A stretch of 45,211 nucleotides of DNA from Granulicella sp. (GTDB taxonomy: Bacteria; Acidobacteriota; Terriglobia; Terriglobales; Acidobacteriaceae): the NCBI GenBank assembly GCA_025357875.1, contig JANYLK010000165.1, positions 1 through 45,211 of the forward strand, read 5' to 3'. Below are positions 1-8,846 of this stretch, piece after piece. The position numbers and the translations under genes are program-made. The number at the start of each line of letters is the position of its first letter. Within the stretch, counting starts at the first letter, position 1. The notes under the pieces were generated by a model. The model saw only the letters and a list, made by a program, of their open reading frames with translations, was not told where the DNA came from and searched no databases.

Positions 1-1
1 C

Positions 2-541
2 GTCAACCCCATCGGCCCGCGCTCGGTCTACGATGAGGCAAAGCGATTTTCTGAAGCCGCGGTCACTGCGTGGCACCGCTACTACGGGGTAGATACACAC
101 CTGGTCCGCATCTTCAATACCTACGGCCCACGGTTGCAGGCGAACGACGGCCGCGTGATCTCAAACTTCATGATGCAGGCGTTGACCGGCAAGCCGCTTA
201 CCATTTATGGCGACGGACTGCAGACGCGTAGCTTCTGTTATGTGTCGGACTTGATCGCCGGCATCATTCGCCTGTCGGAATCCGCCGAGCATACGCCGGT
301 GAATATCGGAAATCCTACCGAGTTCACCATGATGGAGTGCGCGCGCGAGGTACTGAAAGCGACAGGATCCAAATCGGAGATTGTGTACCAACCTCTACCG
401 CAGGACGACCCGACACGGCGTCGCCCAGACATTACCAAGGCGCGCACGCTACTTGGCTGGGAGCCCAAGATCGCTCTCCGTGAAGGCCTCGAAAAATCTC
501 TTGCTTATTTCCAGACCTGCGTCGCGGCGAACTCAAAATAG
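2..541 (+). CDS. NAD-dependent epimerase/dehydratase, UDP-glucuronate decarboxylase-like (5' truncated)
   Basis: The gene is cut by the left window edge; the reading frame is open from base 2. It encodes the C-terminal part of an extended SDR sugar-nucleotide enzyme. Visible landmarks are VYDEAK (the YxxxK catalytic pair, Tyr codon 29-31, Lys codon 41-43), RIFNTYGP and [18 protein letters not shown], which together are typical of UDP-glucuronic acid decarboxylase (UDP-xylose synthase) and close dTDP-glucose 4,6-dehydratase relatives. The C-terminal helix region ends ...[11 protein letters not shown]. The likely role is cytoplasmic supply of UDP-xylose or a related sugar for surface polysaccharide, which fits the capsule-assembly gene 1.7 kb downstream on the other strand. 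The N-terminal Rossmann motif is outside the window, so the exact substrate is open. Confidence 0.88.
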   Translation, partial: VNPIGPRSVYDEAKRFSEAAVTAWHRYYGVDTHLVRIFNTYGPRLQANDGRVISNFMMQALTGKPLTIYGDGLQTRSFCYVSDLIAGIIRLSESAEHTPVNIGNPTEFTMMECAREVLKATGSKSEIVYQPLPQDDPTRRRPDITKARTLLGWEPKIALREGLEKSLAYFQTCVAANSK

Positions 542-620
542 TCTTTGCGGCATGACGTTCAGTATTATCAAGCTGTCCTGCTAAAGCCACTCATCGCTTT
601 GCGAAAAGCGAAAGAAACAG

Positions 621-2189
621 GTGTCCATGATGCGAGCAAGAGCATTCCTGCCGGTTGTCCTTGGATTTCTACTAGCTGGTCCCTGTGGCGTGAGCCAGGT
701 GCCGGTGGCACCGGTCGCAGCGGACAAGGCTGACAAGGCGGATAAGGCCGACGAGAACAGCATCCCGATCCCGCCGGAGACCTCATCGGTCACGAAGCAT
801 GACTGGGTCGCAAACGGGCAGACCATTCACTACACTGCCTCCGCCGGTAATCTTCTGATCAAGGATGACAAGGACAAGGTAAACGGCAGTATTTTCTATG
901 TCGCCTATACCCAGGACGCGGCCGATGCGAAGGCGCGTCCGGTCACGTTCTTCTATAACGGAGGCCCGGGTTCGGCGACTATATGGCTGCACATGGGTGC
1001 GTTTGGGCCGGTGCGTGTGGTGACGCAAAGCCCCGACCCAACTTCGCCGCCGCCGTTCCAGATTGTGACTAACCAGTCCAGCCTGCTTGATAAGAGTGAT
1101 CTGGTTTTCATCGACGCGCCTCTTGCAGGGTTTTCACGCGCGGTGGGCAAGGGAACGGTGAAGGATTTCGCAGGCGTTGACGAAGACGTGAAGGCCTTCG
1201 AAAAGTTCATCACTCGCTACATCACTTTGAACGAGCGCTGGAACTCGCCAAAATTTCTGTTTGGTGAATCTTATGGCACGCCGCGGTCGGCCGCCCTTGT
1301 CGCAGCGCTGCAGAATGATGGCATCGAGTTCAACGGAGTTACCCTGCTGTCGTCCATTCTGAACTACAACGTCCGAAGCCCGGGATATGACACTTCGGCG
1401 ATTGCCTATTTGCCATCTTACGCCGCGATTTCTTACTTCTACAAAAAGGGCAAGCACGCCGGAACGCTACCCGAGGCAGTTGAAGAGGCTCGGCAGTTTG
1501 CCCGTGGGCCTTACGCCGACGCGCTTCAGCAGGGGGATACGCTACCGCCTGCGCAGTCAGATGCGGTCGCGGCTAAGCTGGCGGATCTGACCGGCCTCAG
1601 CGTCCAGTATTTGAAGGAGACAAAATTGCGAATCTCTCCCGCGAGATTTCGCAAGGAGTTGCTGCGCGATGACGAACGTACCTTTGGTCGTTACGACGCT
1701 CGATTCGAAGGATGGGATACAGACTCCGCTGGCGAGACTCCTGGCTACGATCCGTCCAACACGGGCCCGATGGGGGTCTATGTCGGGGCCTTCCACGATT
1801 ATCTGCAAAGGGAATTGAAGTACATGAGCACAGAGCCTTATTTTCTTAGCGCTCCGGGAATCAACGCGGCTTGGAACTTCAAGCATCATGCGAGTGGCGA
1901 GACGCCAAACCAGGAGCAAACTGTGCCAGATACCGCGGTTGATCTTGCAGATGCCATGCGTAAAAACCCCAAGTTGCGCATCTTCTCGGCGAATGGCTGG
2001 TTTGATCTAGCTACTCCTTTCTTCGCTACAGAGTATGACCTGAGCCACATGATGCTGCCGTCCTCGTTGGTCGGCAACATCGAGTTCGGCTACTATCCAT
2101 CTGGCCACATGGTGTATCTCAACGTTGACGCACTGAAGCTAATGAAGGTCGACTTGGATCGCTTCTATGGAGAGGCAACTAAGCGGTAG
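621..2189 (+). CDS. Secreted S10 family serine carboxypeptidase-like peptidase
   Basis: A 522-aa protein with an N-terminal signal peptide (RARAFLPVVLGFLLAGPCG) followed by a short low-complexity stretch of repeated ADK. The alpha/beta-hydrolase fold of family S10 is recognisable: FFYNGGPGSATIW forms the oxyanion region, GESYGT carries the nucleophile Ser217, NGWFDLATPF the acid Asp462 and GYYPSGHMVY the His496, so the whole triad is present. Bacterial S10 homologues of this type are exported and act on peptide C-termini. Starts at GTG 621, ATG 627 or ATG 630 are all possible because no strong ribosome site separates them; the ATG starts give an equally good signal peptide. It is flanked by unrelated genes and is probably monocistronic. 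Confidence 0.9.
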   Translation: MSMMRARAFLPVVLGFLLAGPCGVSQVPVAPVAADKADKADKADENSIPIPPETSSVTKHDWVANGQTIHYTASAGNLLIKDDKDKVNGSIFYVAYTQDAADAKARPVTFFYNGGPGSATIWLHMGAFGPVRVVTQSPDPTSPPPFQIVTNQSSLLDKSDLVFIDAPLAGFSRAVGKGTVKDFAGVDEDVKAFEKFITRYITLNERWNSPKFLFGESYGTPRSAALVAALQNDGIEFNGVTLLSSILNYNVRSPGYDTSAIAYLPSYAAISYFYKKGKHAGTLPEAVEEARQFARGPYADALQQGDTLPPAQSDAVAAKLADLTGLSVQYLKETKLRISPARFRKELLRDDERTFGRYDARFEGWDTDSAGETPGYDPSNTGPMGVYVGAFHDYLQRELKYMSTEPYFLSAPGINAAWNFKHHASGETPNQEQTVPDTAVDLADAMRKNPKLRIFSANGWFDLATPFFATEYDLSHMMLPSSLVGNIEFGYYPSGHMVYLNVDALKLMKVDLDRFYGEATKR

Positions 2190-2218
2190 AGCTTACTGTG
2201 CGGCAGAATTAGATAGGC

Positions 2219-4216
2219 CTATCGCGACGTGGTTCGCAGCTTCGGAAAAAACGTCACCTGCATGGTGAAGGCGTTGTTGCTCTGCGCTCCAGGCAAGTAG
2301 AGGGGCGCCTTCCAGCTTTCGTGCTGGAACCACGCGTTAACCTCGATGTCTGGACGAATTCGTTTCACGATATCCACACGAAACTGATTTTGCGTCGTGC
2401 CGCCGGCGATGAAGTCCTTCGCGGTTTTTTTGTTCAGATACGACACCTGCACCCACTCGTTGCCGGACAGGTGGTACGTCATCCAGGCTTGTCCACCTTT
2501 GGCCTCGCGCCCTATCCAATCGGCCAGGATGATGCCTTTGTTGGTGTAACCCTGCTTCTGAACGGTCTCCGTGTACTCGTTGCCGCCATTCACACAAACC
2601 AGGGTCGCGCAGTCAGTGGAAACTCCTTCGACCCTGAGGTCGAGGCGCTTAGCGCCCGGAAACTGCGAGAGATAAATTCCGGGTCGGTAACCAGCGCGCC
2701 GCGGCGCTGAGATCGGAGTTACGTCATCGTGCGTTTCGGAGTCCGCATATAAAGTCAGGTAATTGCGAACAAAAGGCAGGCGGTAGGAAAAGTTGAAGTC
2801 CGAGAAGCGCGCTCCGGGATCGTTCCGCGAAAACTTCACGTCTGTATGCGTGTCGTTGAAGCTGAAGAATCCCTTCAGAAACGTATGCATGTTTACTGGC
2901 TCGTGACCTGCACCGCCGAAGATGATCGTCCTTTGAAAGCCAAATTGGAAATTCCTGGTTGGTTGGAAGGAGAACATTTCCGAGTGGATGTAGTCTTCAT
3001 TCGGGTAGGTGTGTCCCTTGAGGCTTCCGTAGAAAAAGTCATACCGCACCGGCCCCAAAAGCTTCGATACGAACGGAATGGATAGCGGGTCGACCCGGTT
3101 GATTCGGAAGGAGTAGATGTTCTCCGCGTTGTTGGACCAGGCCATCGCACCGCCCATTCCTGGCCCCAGCCACGCGTCCGACTTTCCACCCGAGATCTCG
3201 TGTCCGAGGATGTGGTACGAGAGTGTCGCCTCGACGAGCCGAAAAGGATTCTGTGCCGCAATCGGTCCCGTGGGAATCGTCGCCTGATGATCGTGGGGCG
3301 GCGAAAAGGGGATTTGCTCAATGGCCGAAAGTTGCGCCGAAAGCGCCTGCGAATATCCGAGGCCGGAAGGCGCGTGCTGATACTCGCCCCGCACATGAAG
3401 GGAAAATCGACCATGTTCATTCAGCGTTGAGAAGCCGGTAATATTATTGAACCCCGGCTGCTTCGGGCGACCGTAATCGTTGAAAAATGTTTGGCCGAGG
3501 TGGAAGCTGTCCTGCAGGATCGAGCCCGAGACGCCCATGACCCGCGTGTACACCGACTGAAGACCATACACGGTACCGCGCGTTCCACCCGCGATGGTTG
3601 TCGTCGTGATGCCTTCATCGGTTAGTTCGTTCAGCAGCGCCGATAGAATCTCCTGCGCCTGCTCGTCGTCGCTCGACAGGATAACGTCCTCGGAGGCCTG
3701 CAGCATGTGTAATACGCTACGCCGCGTATACGGTCGCATCGCCAGATACATTGTGTCCAGATAGCCCATCGAGTAGAGCCGCATCATCGCCGGATACACC
3801 CAGCTATCCACCGGGATATAGGAGCTTCCGTCGGTATCGCCGTGCAGATGAACCACGCCGCCAGGTGCATACGCAGGCATCGCAGTAAATGGCATCTGCC
3901 GCGTGGGTGGAGTGCTGGTTACCACTGGTGGAGGTGCAGGTTGCGGCACGGGCATCTCTTGCGGTTCGCCGACAGGCTGGGGCAGATATGCTGGTCGGGA
4001 TTCAATCTGACTCTGGCCCTCGGGCGTTGGGACCGATGTTGCGGGGGGCGGAAGGGTAGTCGCACTTGGAGCGGACATCGTCGTTTGCGGCGGCGCAGTT
4101 TGAGCTGAAGACTGTGCCGCTCGCGCGTTCCCCAGACCCAGGCCCAGACTCGCAACCCCAACAAAAAAGAGACGAATTACTGTCCGCACTTGCACCTCAA
4201 GACTCCGGTCCAACAC
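2219..4216 (-). CDS. Capsule assembly Wzi family outer-membrane protein
   Basis: A 665-aa protein with signal peptide, then a Pro/Thr/Ser/Gln-rich linker (about residues 35-110), a helical segment (SWVYPAMMRLYSMGYLD) and a long C-terminal region of alternating beta strands that ends in aromatic residues (FTMQVTFFP), as expected for an outer-membrane barrel. The motif SGGKSDAWLGPGMGGAMAWS and the general organisation match the Wzi-type capsule assembly proteins common in Acidobacteria, which anchor capsule at the cell surface. The open frame begins at GTG 4216, but GTG 4189 is the better start: it has GAGG five bases upstream and leaves a compact signal peptide (RTVIRLFFVGVASLGLGLG). The gene converges on the S10 peptidase gene with only 29 bases between stops. 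Confidence 0.82.
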   Translation of the reverse strand: MLDRSLEVQVRTVIRLFFVGVASLGLGLGNARAAQSSAQTAPPQTTMSAPSATTLPPPATSVPTPEGQSQIESRPAYLPQPVGEPQEMPVPQPAPPPVVTSTPPTRQMPFTAMPAYAPGGVVHLHGDTDGSSYIPVDSWVYPAMMRLYSMGYLDTMYLAMRPYTRRSVLHMLQASEDVILSSDDEQAQEILSALLNELTDEGITTTTIAGGTRGTVYGLQSVYTRVMGVSGSILQDSFHLGQTFFNDYGRPKQPGFNNITGFSTLNEHGRFSLHVRGEYQHAPSGLGYSQALSAQLSAIEQIPFSPPHDHQATIPTGPIAAQNPFRLVEATLSYHILGHEISGGKSDAWLGPGMGGAMAWSNNAENIYSFRINRVDPLSIPFVSKLLGPVRYDFFYGSLKGHTYPNEDYIHSEMFSFQPTRNFQFGFQRTIIFGGAGHEPVNMHTFLKGFFSFNDTHTDVKFSRNDPGARFSDFNFSYRLPFVRNYLTLYADSETHDDVTPISAPRRAGYRPGIYLSQFPGAKRLDLRVEGVSTDCATLVCVNGGNEYTETVQKQGYTNKGIILADWIGREAKGGQAWMTYHLSGNEWVQVSYLNKKTAKDFIAGGTTQNQFRVDIVKRIRPDIEVNAWFQHESWKAPLYLPGAQSNNAFTMQVTFFPKLRTTSR

Positions 4217-4311
4217 TCTCTTCAGTGTAACTGCAGGTCGAGCAGCTATTCAGATTGCATTGCACATTGAGAAGGAAGAGGACGCGCCTGCATCCATGTT
4301 CGGCTTGACTC

Positions 4312-5220
4312 TTATTTGGATGCGGTCCGTGCGATCCCAGCCCGTTTGGTAAATGACTTTGTCTCGCGCTGCATCCACGCACGAGTGGCGACGCCCCGTT
4401 GCAGCATGTAGCTCTCCAGACCTGCAATCGCATCTGTTGCCGGGTTTCGCTTGGTCGCCGTCATTTGAAGCATGTAGGGTAAACATTCCATCAAGGCCGG
4501 TCCACCGCCAATTCGCGCATGCCCGATCGACTCTTGCGACACGCGATAGAGCGCGACTGCATCATCCGCGTCCACGGCAATCCCTGGCACACCGCAGCGG
4601 ATAGCGAGCGCACCTAATCCTCCGACTTTCGCCGTGCTACTTTTCCGTGTGGTGGTCGGCAGAATCACAAACAACAGCGGAAGCTGCTTCTCTCGCGCAA
4701 ACGTTAGCGTCTTCTGCCACAGCGCTGCAGTCGTCTCGCCGGGAGACGCGTAGACCACAACAACGCCGGCCTGCTTGGGCTCGGTGACGGCCGCCTTCGC
4801 CTCGATCTTTGTTCGTGCAGATGCCGCTTTCAAGGCAGCCGCCGCACCGATTGCCGACCAGATTCTCTCGGCCACACCGGGAGCGTCGGGAAGTCTCGCA
4901 GCTTCTCCACAACCGGCGGTTACACCTCTTCGCCTGGAAATCTTTCCTGACCCGAGCACGTCGACCAGCATCGCTCCGCGTAAAAATTCCACCACTCCGC
5001 CGCCAAGCGCATCACTCACCAGGTCGCCTGCACCAAGATCAATCGCCGGGCTGACCAGGCAAGCCTCAATTCCCAGCGTCGCGCTATTGCGCCGTCGAGT
5101 AGGCACGGCGCGCGCGAGAATTCGCGCCTGCAACATCGCGGCATAGATCTGCCGCAGCCTAGCGTTCGGAATCAGCGGATTTTCCCATGCGGCTTTTGAG
5201 CCCGCGCCTTCGGCCGTCAC
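4312..5220 (-). CDS. Degenerate thiamine-diphosphate E1-alpha-like protein coupled to aceE
   Basis: A 302-aa protein whose GTG start overlaps the aceE stop (GTGA, 5217-5220), so it is translationally coupled. The N-terminus (NPLIPNARLRQIYAAMLQAR) and the central stretch VVVYASPGETTAALWQKTL followed by LPLLFVIL resemble the start and the cofactor domain of E1-alpha subunits of 2-oxoacid dehydrogenases. The GDG...N thiamine-diphosphate/metal motif is not there: the equivalent segment reads YASPGE and the Asn position is in PTTTRK. I infer a non-catalytic relative, possibly structural or regulatory for the E1 enzyme encoded directly upstream. The assignment rests on weak similarity by eye; the coupling is certain. 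Confidence 0.62.
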   Translation of the reverse strand: MTAEGAGSKAAWENPLIPNARLRQIYAAMLQARILARAVPTRRRNSATLGIEACLVSPAIDLGAGDLVSDALGGGVVEFLRGAMLVDVLGSGKISRRRGVTAGCGEAARLPDAPGVAERIWSAIGAAAALKAASARTKIEAKAAVTEPKQAGVVVVYASPGETTAALWQKTLTFAREKQLPLLFVILPTTTRKSSTAKVGGLGALAIRCGVPGIAVDADDAVALYRVSQESIGHARIGGGPALMECLPYMLQMTATKRNPATDAIAGLESYMLQRGVATRAWMQRETKSFTKRAGIARTASK

Positions 5221-6548
5221 GCGCGCGCCGGGTCCCGGGCTTCGACATCGATCCCGAGTTCCGCCAGTGCGGCCTGTGCCTTCTTGCCCTTGATCTTGCC
5301 ATCGCGAGCGAGTCGAGATAGTGTGGCCCCGGCAATCGATTCCGCGTTCACCTCGAAGTGCCGTCGCAGATGCTCGCGATTATCGCTGCGGCCAAAGCCA
5401 TCCGTGCCCAGCGTGACCAATCTGCACTTGCCATCGGCTTGCAGCCATGGGGCCAGCACATCCGGCAGCGACTTCATGTAATCACTCGCCGCGATGATTG
5501 GCCCCTTCGCGCCTGTGAGAGCCGCCTCGATGTACGTTTTCTTTTCATCCTGTGCGGGATGCAGCCGGTTCCATCGCTCGGTCGCGATTGCCTCGCGGCG
5601 AAGTTCGGTGTAGCTGGTAACGCTCCAAACATCCGCTGCGATCTGGTACTTCTCCGCAAGAATTTCCTGGGCACGAAGGACTTCATTGAGGATCGGTCCC
5701 GATCCGAACAACTGTACGGTGGCCTCGCCGTTGGTAGCCGCACGAAACTTGTAGATGCCGCGCAAAATCCCTTCCACGCAACCTTCAGGCATCGGCGGCA
5801 TCGCGTAGTCTTCGTTGTACATGGTGATGTAGTAGAAGCATTCGTCACCCTTCTCATACATTCTCCTGATGCCATCCTGCAACACTACCGCAAGCTCATA
5901 CACATACGCGGGATCGTAGCTGACACAGGTAGGAATCGTGCTCGCGAGCAGATGACTGTGGCCATCCTGATGCTGCAAGCCCTCGCCCAGCATGGTGGTG
6001 CGGCCAGCAGTGCCGCCCATCAGGAAGCCTTTGCCGCGCGCGTCTGCGAACGCCCATGCCATGTCCCCGATGCGCTGGAATCCGAACATCGAATAGTACA
6101 TATAGAAGGGAATCATCGGAATTTTGTAGGTCGAATACGCCTGACCCGCAGCCGTGAATGAAGCCATCGAGCCGGCCTCGGTGATTCCTTCTTCAAGAAT
6201 CTGGCCGTCCTGCGCCTCGCGATAGAAGAGAAGCATGTCCGAGTCGTGCGGCGTGTATCGCTGACCTTCCGGGGCGTAGATTCCCACCTGACGAATCACC
6301 GACTCAAGACCAAACGTTCTGCCCTCGTCGGGCACGATCGGCACCACCAGTTTGCCGATTGCAGGGTCCTTCAGAAGACTCCGCAAGATGGAAACGAAGG
6401 CCATTGTGGTCGATACTGCACGGCCTTTCGATCCGGCGGTCCACTCGCTAAAGAATTTGAGATCAGGAGCTTTAATTTCGAGCGCAGGGACTGAGCGCGT
6501 CGGCATATATCCTCCGAGAGCCTTCCTGCGCTCGTGCATGTAGATCAT
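5217..6548 (-). CDS. aceE: Pyruvate dehydrogenase E1 (homodimeric type), C-terminal half, separate ORF
   Basis: 443 aa corresponding to the middle and C-terminal domains of AceE, roughly residues 470-887 of the E. coli enzyme. Landmarks in order are ERRKALGGYMPTR, TTMAFVSILRSLLKD, VPIVPDEGRTFGLESVIRQ, MIPFYMYYSMFGFQRIGD, GGTAGRTTMLGEGLQHQDGH (pyrimidine-binding/active-site region), YITMYNEDYAMPPMPEG and TDGFGRSDNREHLRRHFEV. It begins at ATG 6548, the base after the TAA that ends the N-terminal half, in the same frame. There is no Shine-Dalgarno at the right distance, so expression would need termination-reinitiation at TAAATG or stop readthrough. Joined, the two halves give about 890 residues, the usual AceE length. 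The reaction is decarboxylation of pyruvate and transfer of acetyl to E2; no E2 or E3 gene lies in the window. Confidence 0.93.
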   Translation of the reverse strand: MIYMHERRKALGGYMPTRSVPALEIKAPDLKFFSEWTAGSKGRAVSTTMAFVSILRSLLKDPAIGKLVVPIVPDEGRTFGLESVIRQVGIYAPEGQRYTPHDSDMLLFYREAQDGQILEEGITEAGSMASFTAAGQAYSTYKIPMIPFYMYYSMFGFQRIGDMAWAFADARGKGFLMGGTAGRTTMLGEGLQHQDGHSHLLASTIPTCVSYDPAYVYELAVVLQDGIRRMYEKGDECFYYITMYNEDYAMPPMPEGCVEGILRGIYKFRAATNGEATVQLFGSGPILNEVLRAQEILAEKYQIAADVWSVTSYTELRREAIATERWNRLHPAQDEKKTYIEAALTGAKGPIIAASDYMKSLPDVLAPWLQADGKCRLVTLGTDGFGRSDNREHLRRHFEVNAESIAGATLSRLARDGKIKGKKAQAALAELGIDVEARDPARA

Positions 6549-7970
6549 TTAGGGCGAGTCTTGAGCTGGACGATACGGCGTACCCTCCATCGCTGCCTTC
6601 TCGGGGATCGGAATTTTGAATCGCTTGACAAACGCGGCCAGCCCATCATCGGTTAGCTTCTTCTCGGAGTGGGTCGCATTGCGCGACTCGGCCGCCGCCA
6701 TTCCAAAGCCCTTTACCGTCATCGCCAGCACGACCGACGGACCGCCTTTATGTTCCATCGCGCGCTTGTACGCGTTGAACACCTTCACCGGATCGTGTCC
6801 GCCGCGATGCAGGCGAATTAGATCTTCGTCGGTATAGTCCTTGACCATTTCGAGCAGCTCGGGATACTTGCCGAAGAAATGCTTACGCAGATATGCGCCG
6901 TCCTTGGCTTTGTAAGTCTGGAAGTCGCCGTCGACGCACTCCTCCATGCGGCGCAGTAACAGGCCGCTATGATCGCGCGCGAACAGCGGATCCCAATCGC
7001 CGCCCCAGATGACCTTGATGACGTTCCACCCGGCGCCCAGGAAGACGCCTTCCAACTCATCGATGATGCGCTTGTTGCCGCGGACCGGCCCGTCGAGCCG
7101 CTGGAGGTTGCAGTTGACGACCATGATCAGGTTGTCGAGCTTTTCGCGTGCGCCCAGCGAGATCGCGCCGAGGGTGTCAACCTCATCCGTCTCGCCGTCG
7201 CCGAGGAATGCCCAGATCTTGCGGTCCGTTTTCTCAATCAGCCCGCGATTTTCGAGGTAGCGCATAAACCGAGCCTGGTAGATCGCATTGAGTGGACCGA
7301 TGCCCATTGAGACGGTTGGGAAGTTCCAGAAATCCGGCATGAGCCACGGGTGAGGGTAGCTGGATAGCCCCGGCTTCTCGCGCAACTCGTGGCGGAAGTT
7401 TTTCAGATGATCGTCGTTCAGCCTGCCTTCGAGGTAGGCCCGCGCATACACACCCGGCGATGCATGCCCCTGAAAGTAGATCAAATCGCCCGGCAGTTCG
7501 CGCCCATCCGTGCCTGTGTAGCCCGCGCGGAAGAAGTGACTGTACCCCACTTCAAGCAGCGTTGCCAGCGAGGAGTATGTGGAAATATGTCCACCGATGC
7601 CCGCGTCTTTTTTGTTCTGACCATGCACCATGGCCATGGCATTCCACCGGATCAGCGACTTAATGCGTCGCTCGACGTCCATGTCCCCGGGGTAGGGAAG
7701 CTCGTCGTGTTTCGGGATGGTGTTGCGGAAGGGCGTCGCCGCCTCATATTCAACAACTACGCCGGCCTCGCTGGCCCGCTGCCGCAACGCTTTCAGGATT
7801 TTGGCGCCGTTCTCCCACTCGCCTGCGACAACTTCGTCAAACGCCTCGATCCACTCCGCCATTTCTGCGGAAAAGTCTACCTTTGCGGGAATTTCAGTCT
7901 TTGTCGCCATGCGGGTGTCCAAGTCTCTCTTCTCGATTGCTGTCAGCTTCGATGCAAATGTCAGGGGCAT
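6549..7970 (-). CDS. aceE: Pyruvate dehydrogenase E1 (homodimeric type), N-terminal half ending at in-frame TAA
   Basis: The N-terminal domain of AceE: EWIEAFDEVV, ISTYSSLATLLEVGYSHFF, DLIYFQGHASPGVYARAYLE and the complete thiamine-diphosphate motif GDGETDE...VVNCNLQRLDGPV (about 7100-7203). It stops at TAA (6551-6549) after PYRPAQDSP, a point where AceE proteins simply continue. The start is set at ATG 7970 because a strong AAGGAGG (7984-7990) extended by a G-run precedes it; GTG 7979 lies too close to that site, and ATG 7910 (MATKTEIPAKVDF) is the start of the family-conserved part but has no good site. The gene is divergent from tsaB, with a 129-bp shared promoter region. Whether the stop is real biology or damage is treated as a finding. 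Confidence 0.93.
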   Translation of the reverse strand: MPLTFASKLTAIEKRDLDTRMATKTEIPAKVDFSAEMAEWIEAFDEVVAGEWENGAKILKALRQRASEAGVVVEYEAATPFRNTIPKHDELPYPGDMDVERRIKSLIRWNAMAMVHGQNKKDAGIGGHISTYSSLATLLEVGYSHFFRAGYTGTDGRELPGDLIYFQGHASPGVYARAYLEGRLNDDHLKNFRHELREKPGLSSYPHPWLMPDFWNFPTVSMGIGPLNAIYQARFMRYLENRGLIEKTDRKIWAFLGDGETDEVDTLGAISLGAREKLDNLIMVVNCNLQRLDGPVRGNKRIIDELEGVFLGAGWNVIKVIWGGDWDPLFARDHSGLLLRRMEECVDGDFQTYKAKDGAYLRKHFFGKYPELLEMVKDYTDEDLIRLHRGGHDPVKVFNAYKRAMEHKGGPSVVLAMTVKGFGMAAAESRNATHSEKKLTDDGLAAFVKRFKIPIPEKAAMEGTPYRPAQDSP

Positions 7971-8099
7971 ACAAACCACCCCCCCTCCTTAACCATAATT
8001 GCACCGCGCGGAAACGTCACGCTGGCGGGTGTGCGGCGCACCTTTATTCTTTGGAGTTTCGTAAGATGAAACGATTGGCGTAGAAGCAGCGAGACCGGT

Positions 8100-8846
8100 A
8101 TGAAGATTCTGATGATCGACACCTGCGGCGCAACGGGCAGTGTGGCCCTGGCGGACACCGACTGTGAGCCCGCGATTCTGGCGGCGGCAAGCCTGCCGGG
8201 GCGCACTGCCTCTGAACGGCTGGTCGGAACAATCAAAGATCTGATGGTGCAATCGGGTATCAGCCTGGGATCGCTGAATGCAGTGGTGGTAGTGCATGGG
8301 CCCGGGTCGTTTACTGGGGTTCGCGTCGGGTTGAGCGCCGCGAAGGGCTTGTGTGAGGCGCTCGGTCTCCCACTGATTGCGATCTCGCGACTCGCGGTGT
8401 TCGCGCATCTTGCTGGTCCTTCGGGGGGAGCCTCCGTATATGCTCTGCTCGACGCTGGTCGGGGGGAATTTTACTTTGGAGAATACGTCGACGGAACCTG
8501 CCACAGGGAGGGGCTTTTCAGCCACGACGAGGTTCGGGCTGCGATCGGCGGTTCGATGACGGATGTGCTCGGAAGTTTTAGGAATCCGGCGGGAGGCTTG
8601 GCGAGGGTGGTCATAACCTGCGAATCGTCCGTCGCCGAGTCGGTTGCCGACCTCTTCCCGCAACTGCTGGGCGAGCCTACCGCCGAGGATGTGTTGCCCC
8701 TTGCTCTCTACCGCATTCGGGCGGAGGATTTTGACGACCCCGCTACACTCGACGCGAATTATCTGCGCCGTACCGACGCTGAAATCTTCGCGAAGCCACG
8801 TTTAGCCGCAGCGATTGAGCATCAGGCCGTACGGCCGGCTCGATGA
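8100..8846 (+). CDS. tsaB: tRNA threonylcarbamoyladenosine biosynthesis protein TsaB
   Basis: A 248-aa ASKHA-fold protein. It starts MKILMIDTCGATGSVAL, the phosphate-1-type motif of TsaB, and carries VVVHGPGSFTGVRVGLSAAK, the family signature, followed by LGLPLIAISRL. TsaB is the scaffold partner of TsaD and TsaE in the cytoplasmic complex that transfers threonylcarbamoyl to A37 of ANN-decoding tRNAs. The gene overlaps rimI by four bases (ATGA, 8843-8846), the usual tsaB-rimI arrangement. It is about the normal length and shows no defect. Confidence 0.95.
   Translation: MKILMIDTCGATGSVALADTDCEPAILAAASLPGRTASERLVGTIKDLMVQSGISLGSLNAVVVVHGPGSFTGVRVGLSAAKGLCEALGLPLIAISRLAVFAHLAGPSGGASVYALLDAGRGEFYFGEYVDGTCHREGLFSHDEVRAAIGGSMTDVLGSFRNPAGGLARVVITCESSVAESVADLFPQLLGEPTAEDVLPLALYRIRAEDFDDPATLDANYLRRTDAEIFAKPRLAAAIEHQAVRPAR

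Noticed and set aside
5358..6161. 267-codon plus-strand frame opposite the aceE C-terminal half
   Set aside because: Mirror frame of a strongly conserved coding sequence; no start signal and no family similarity.
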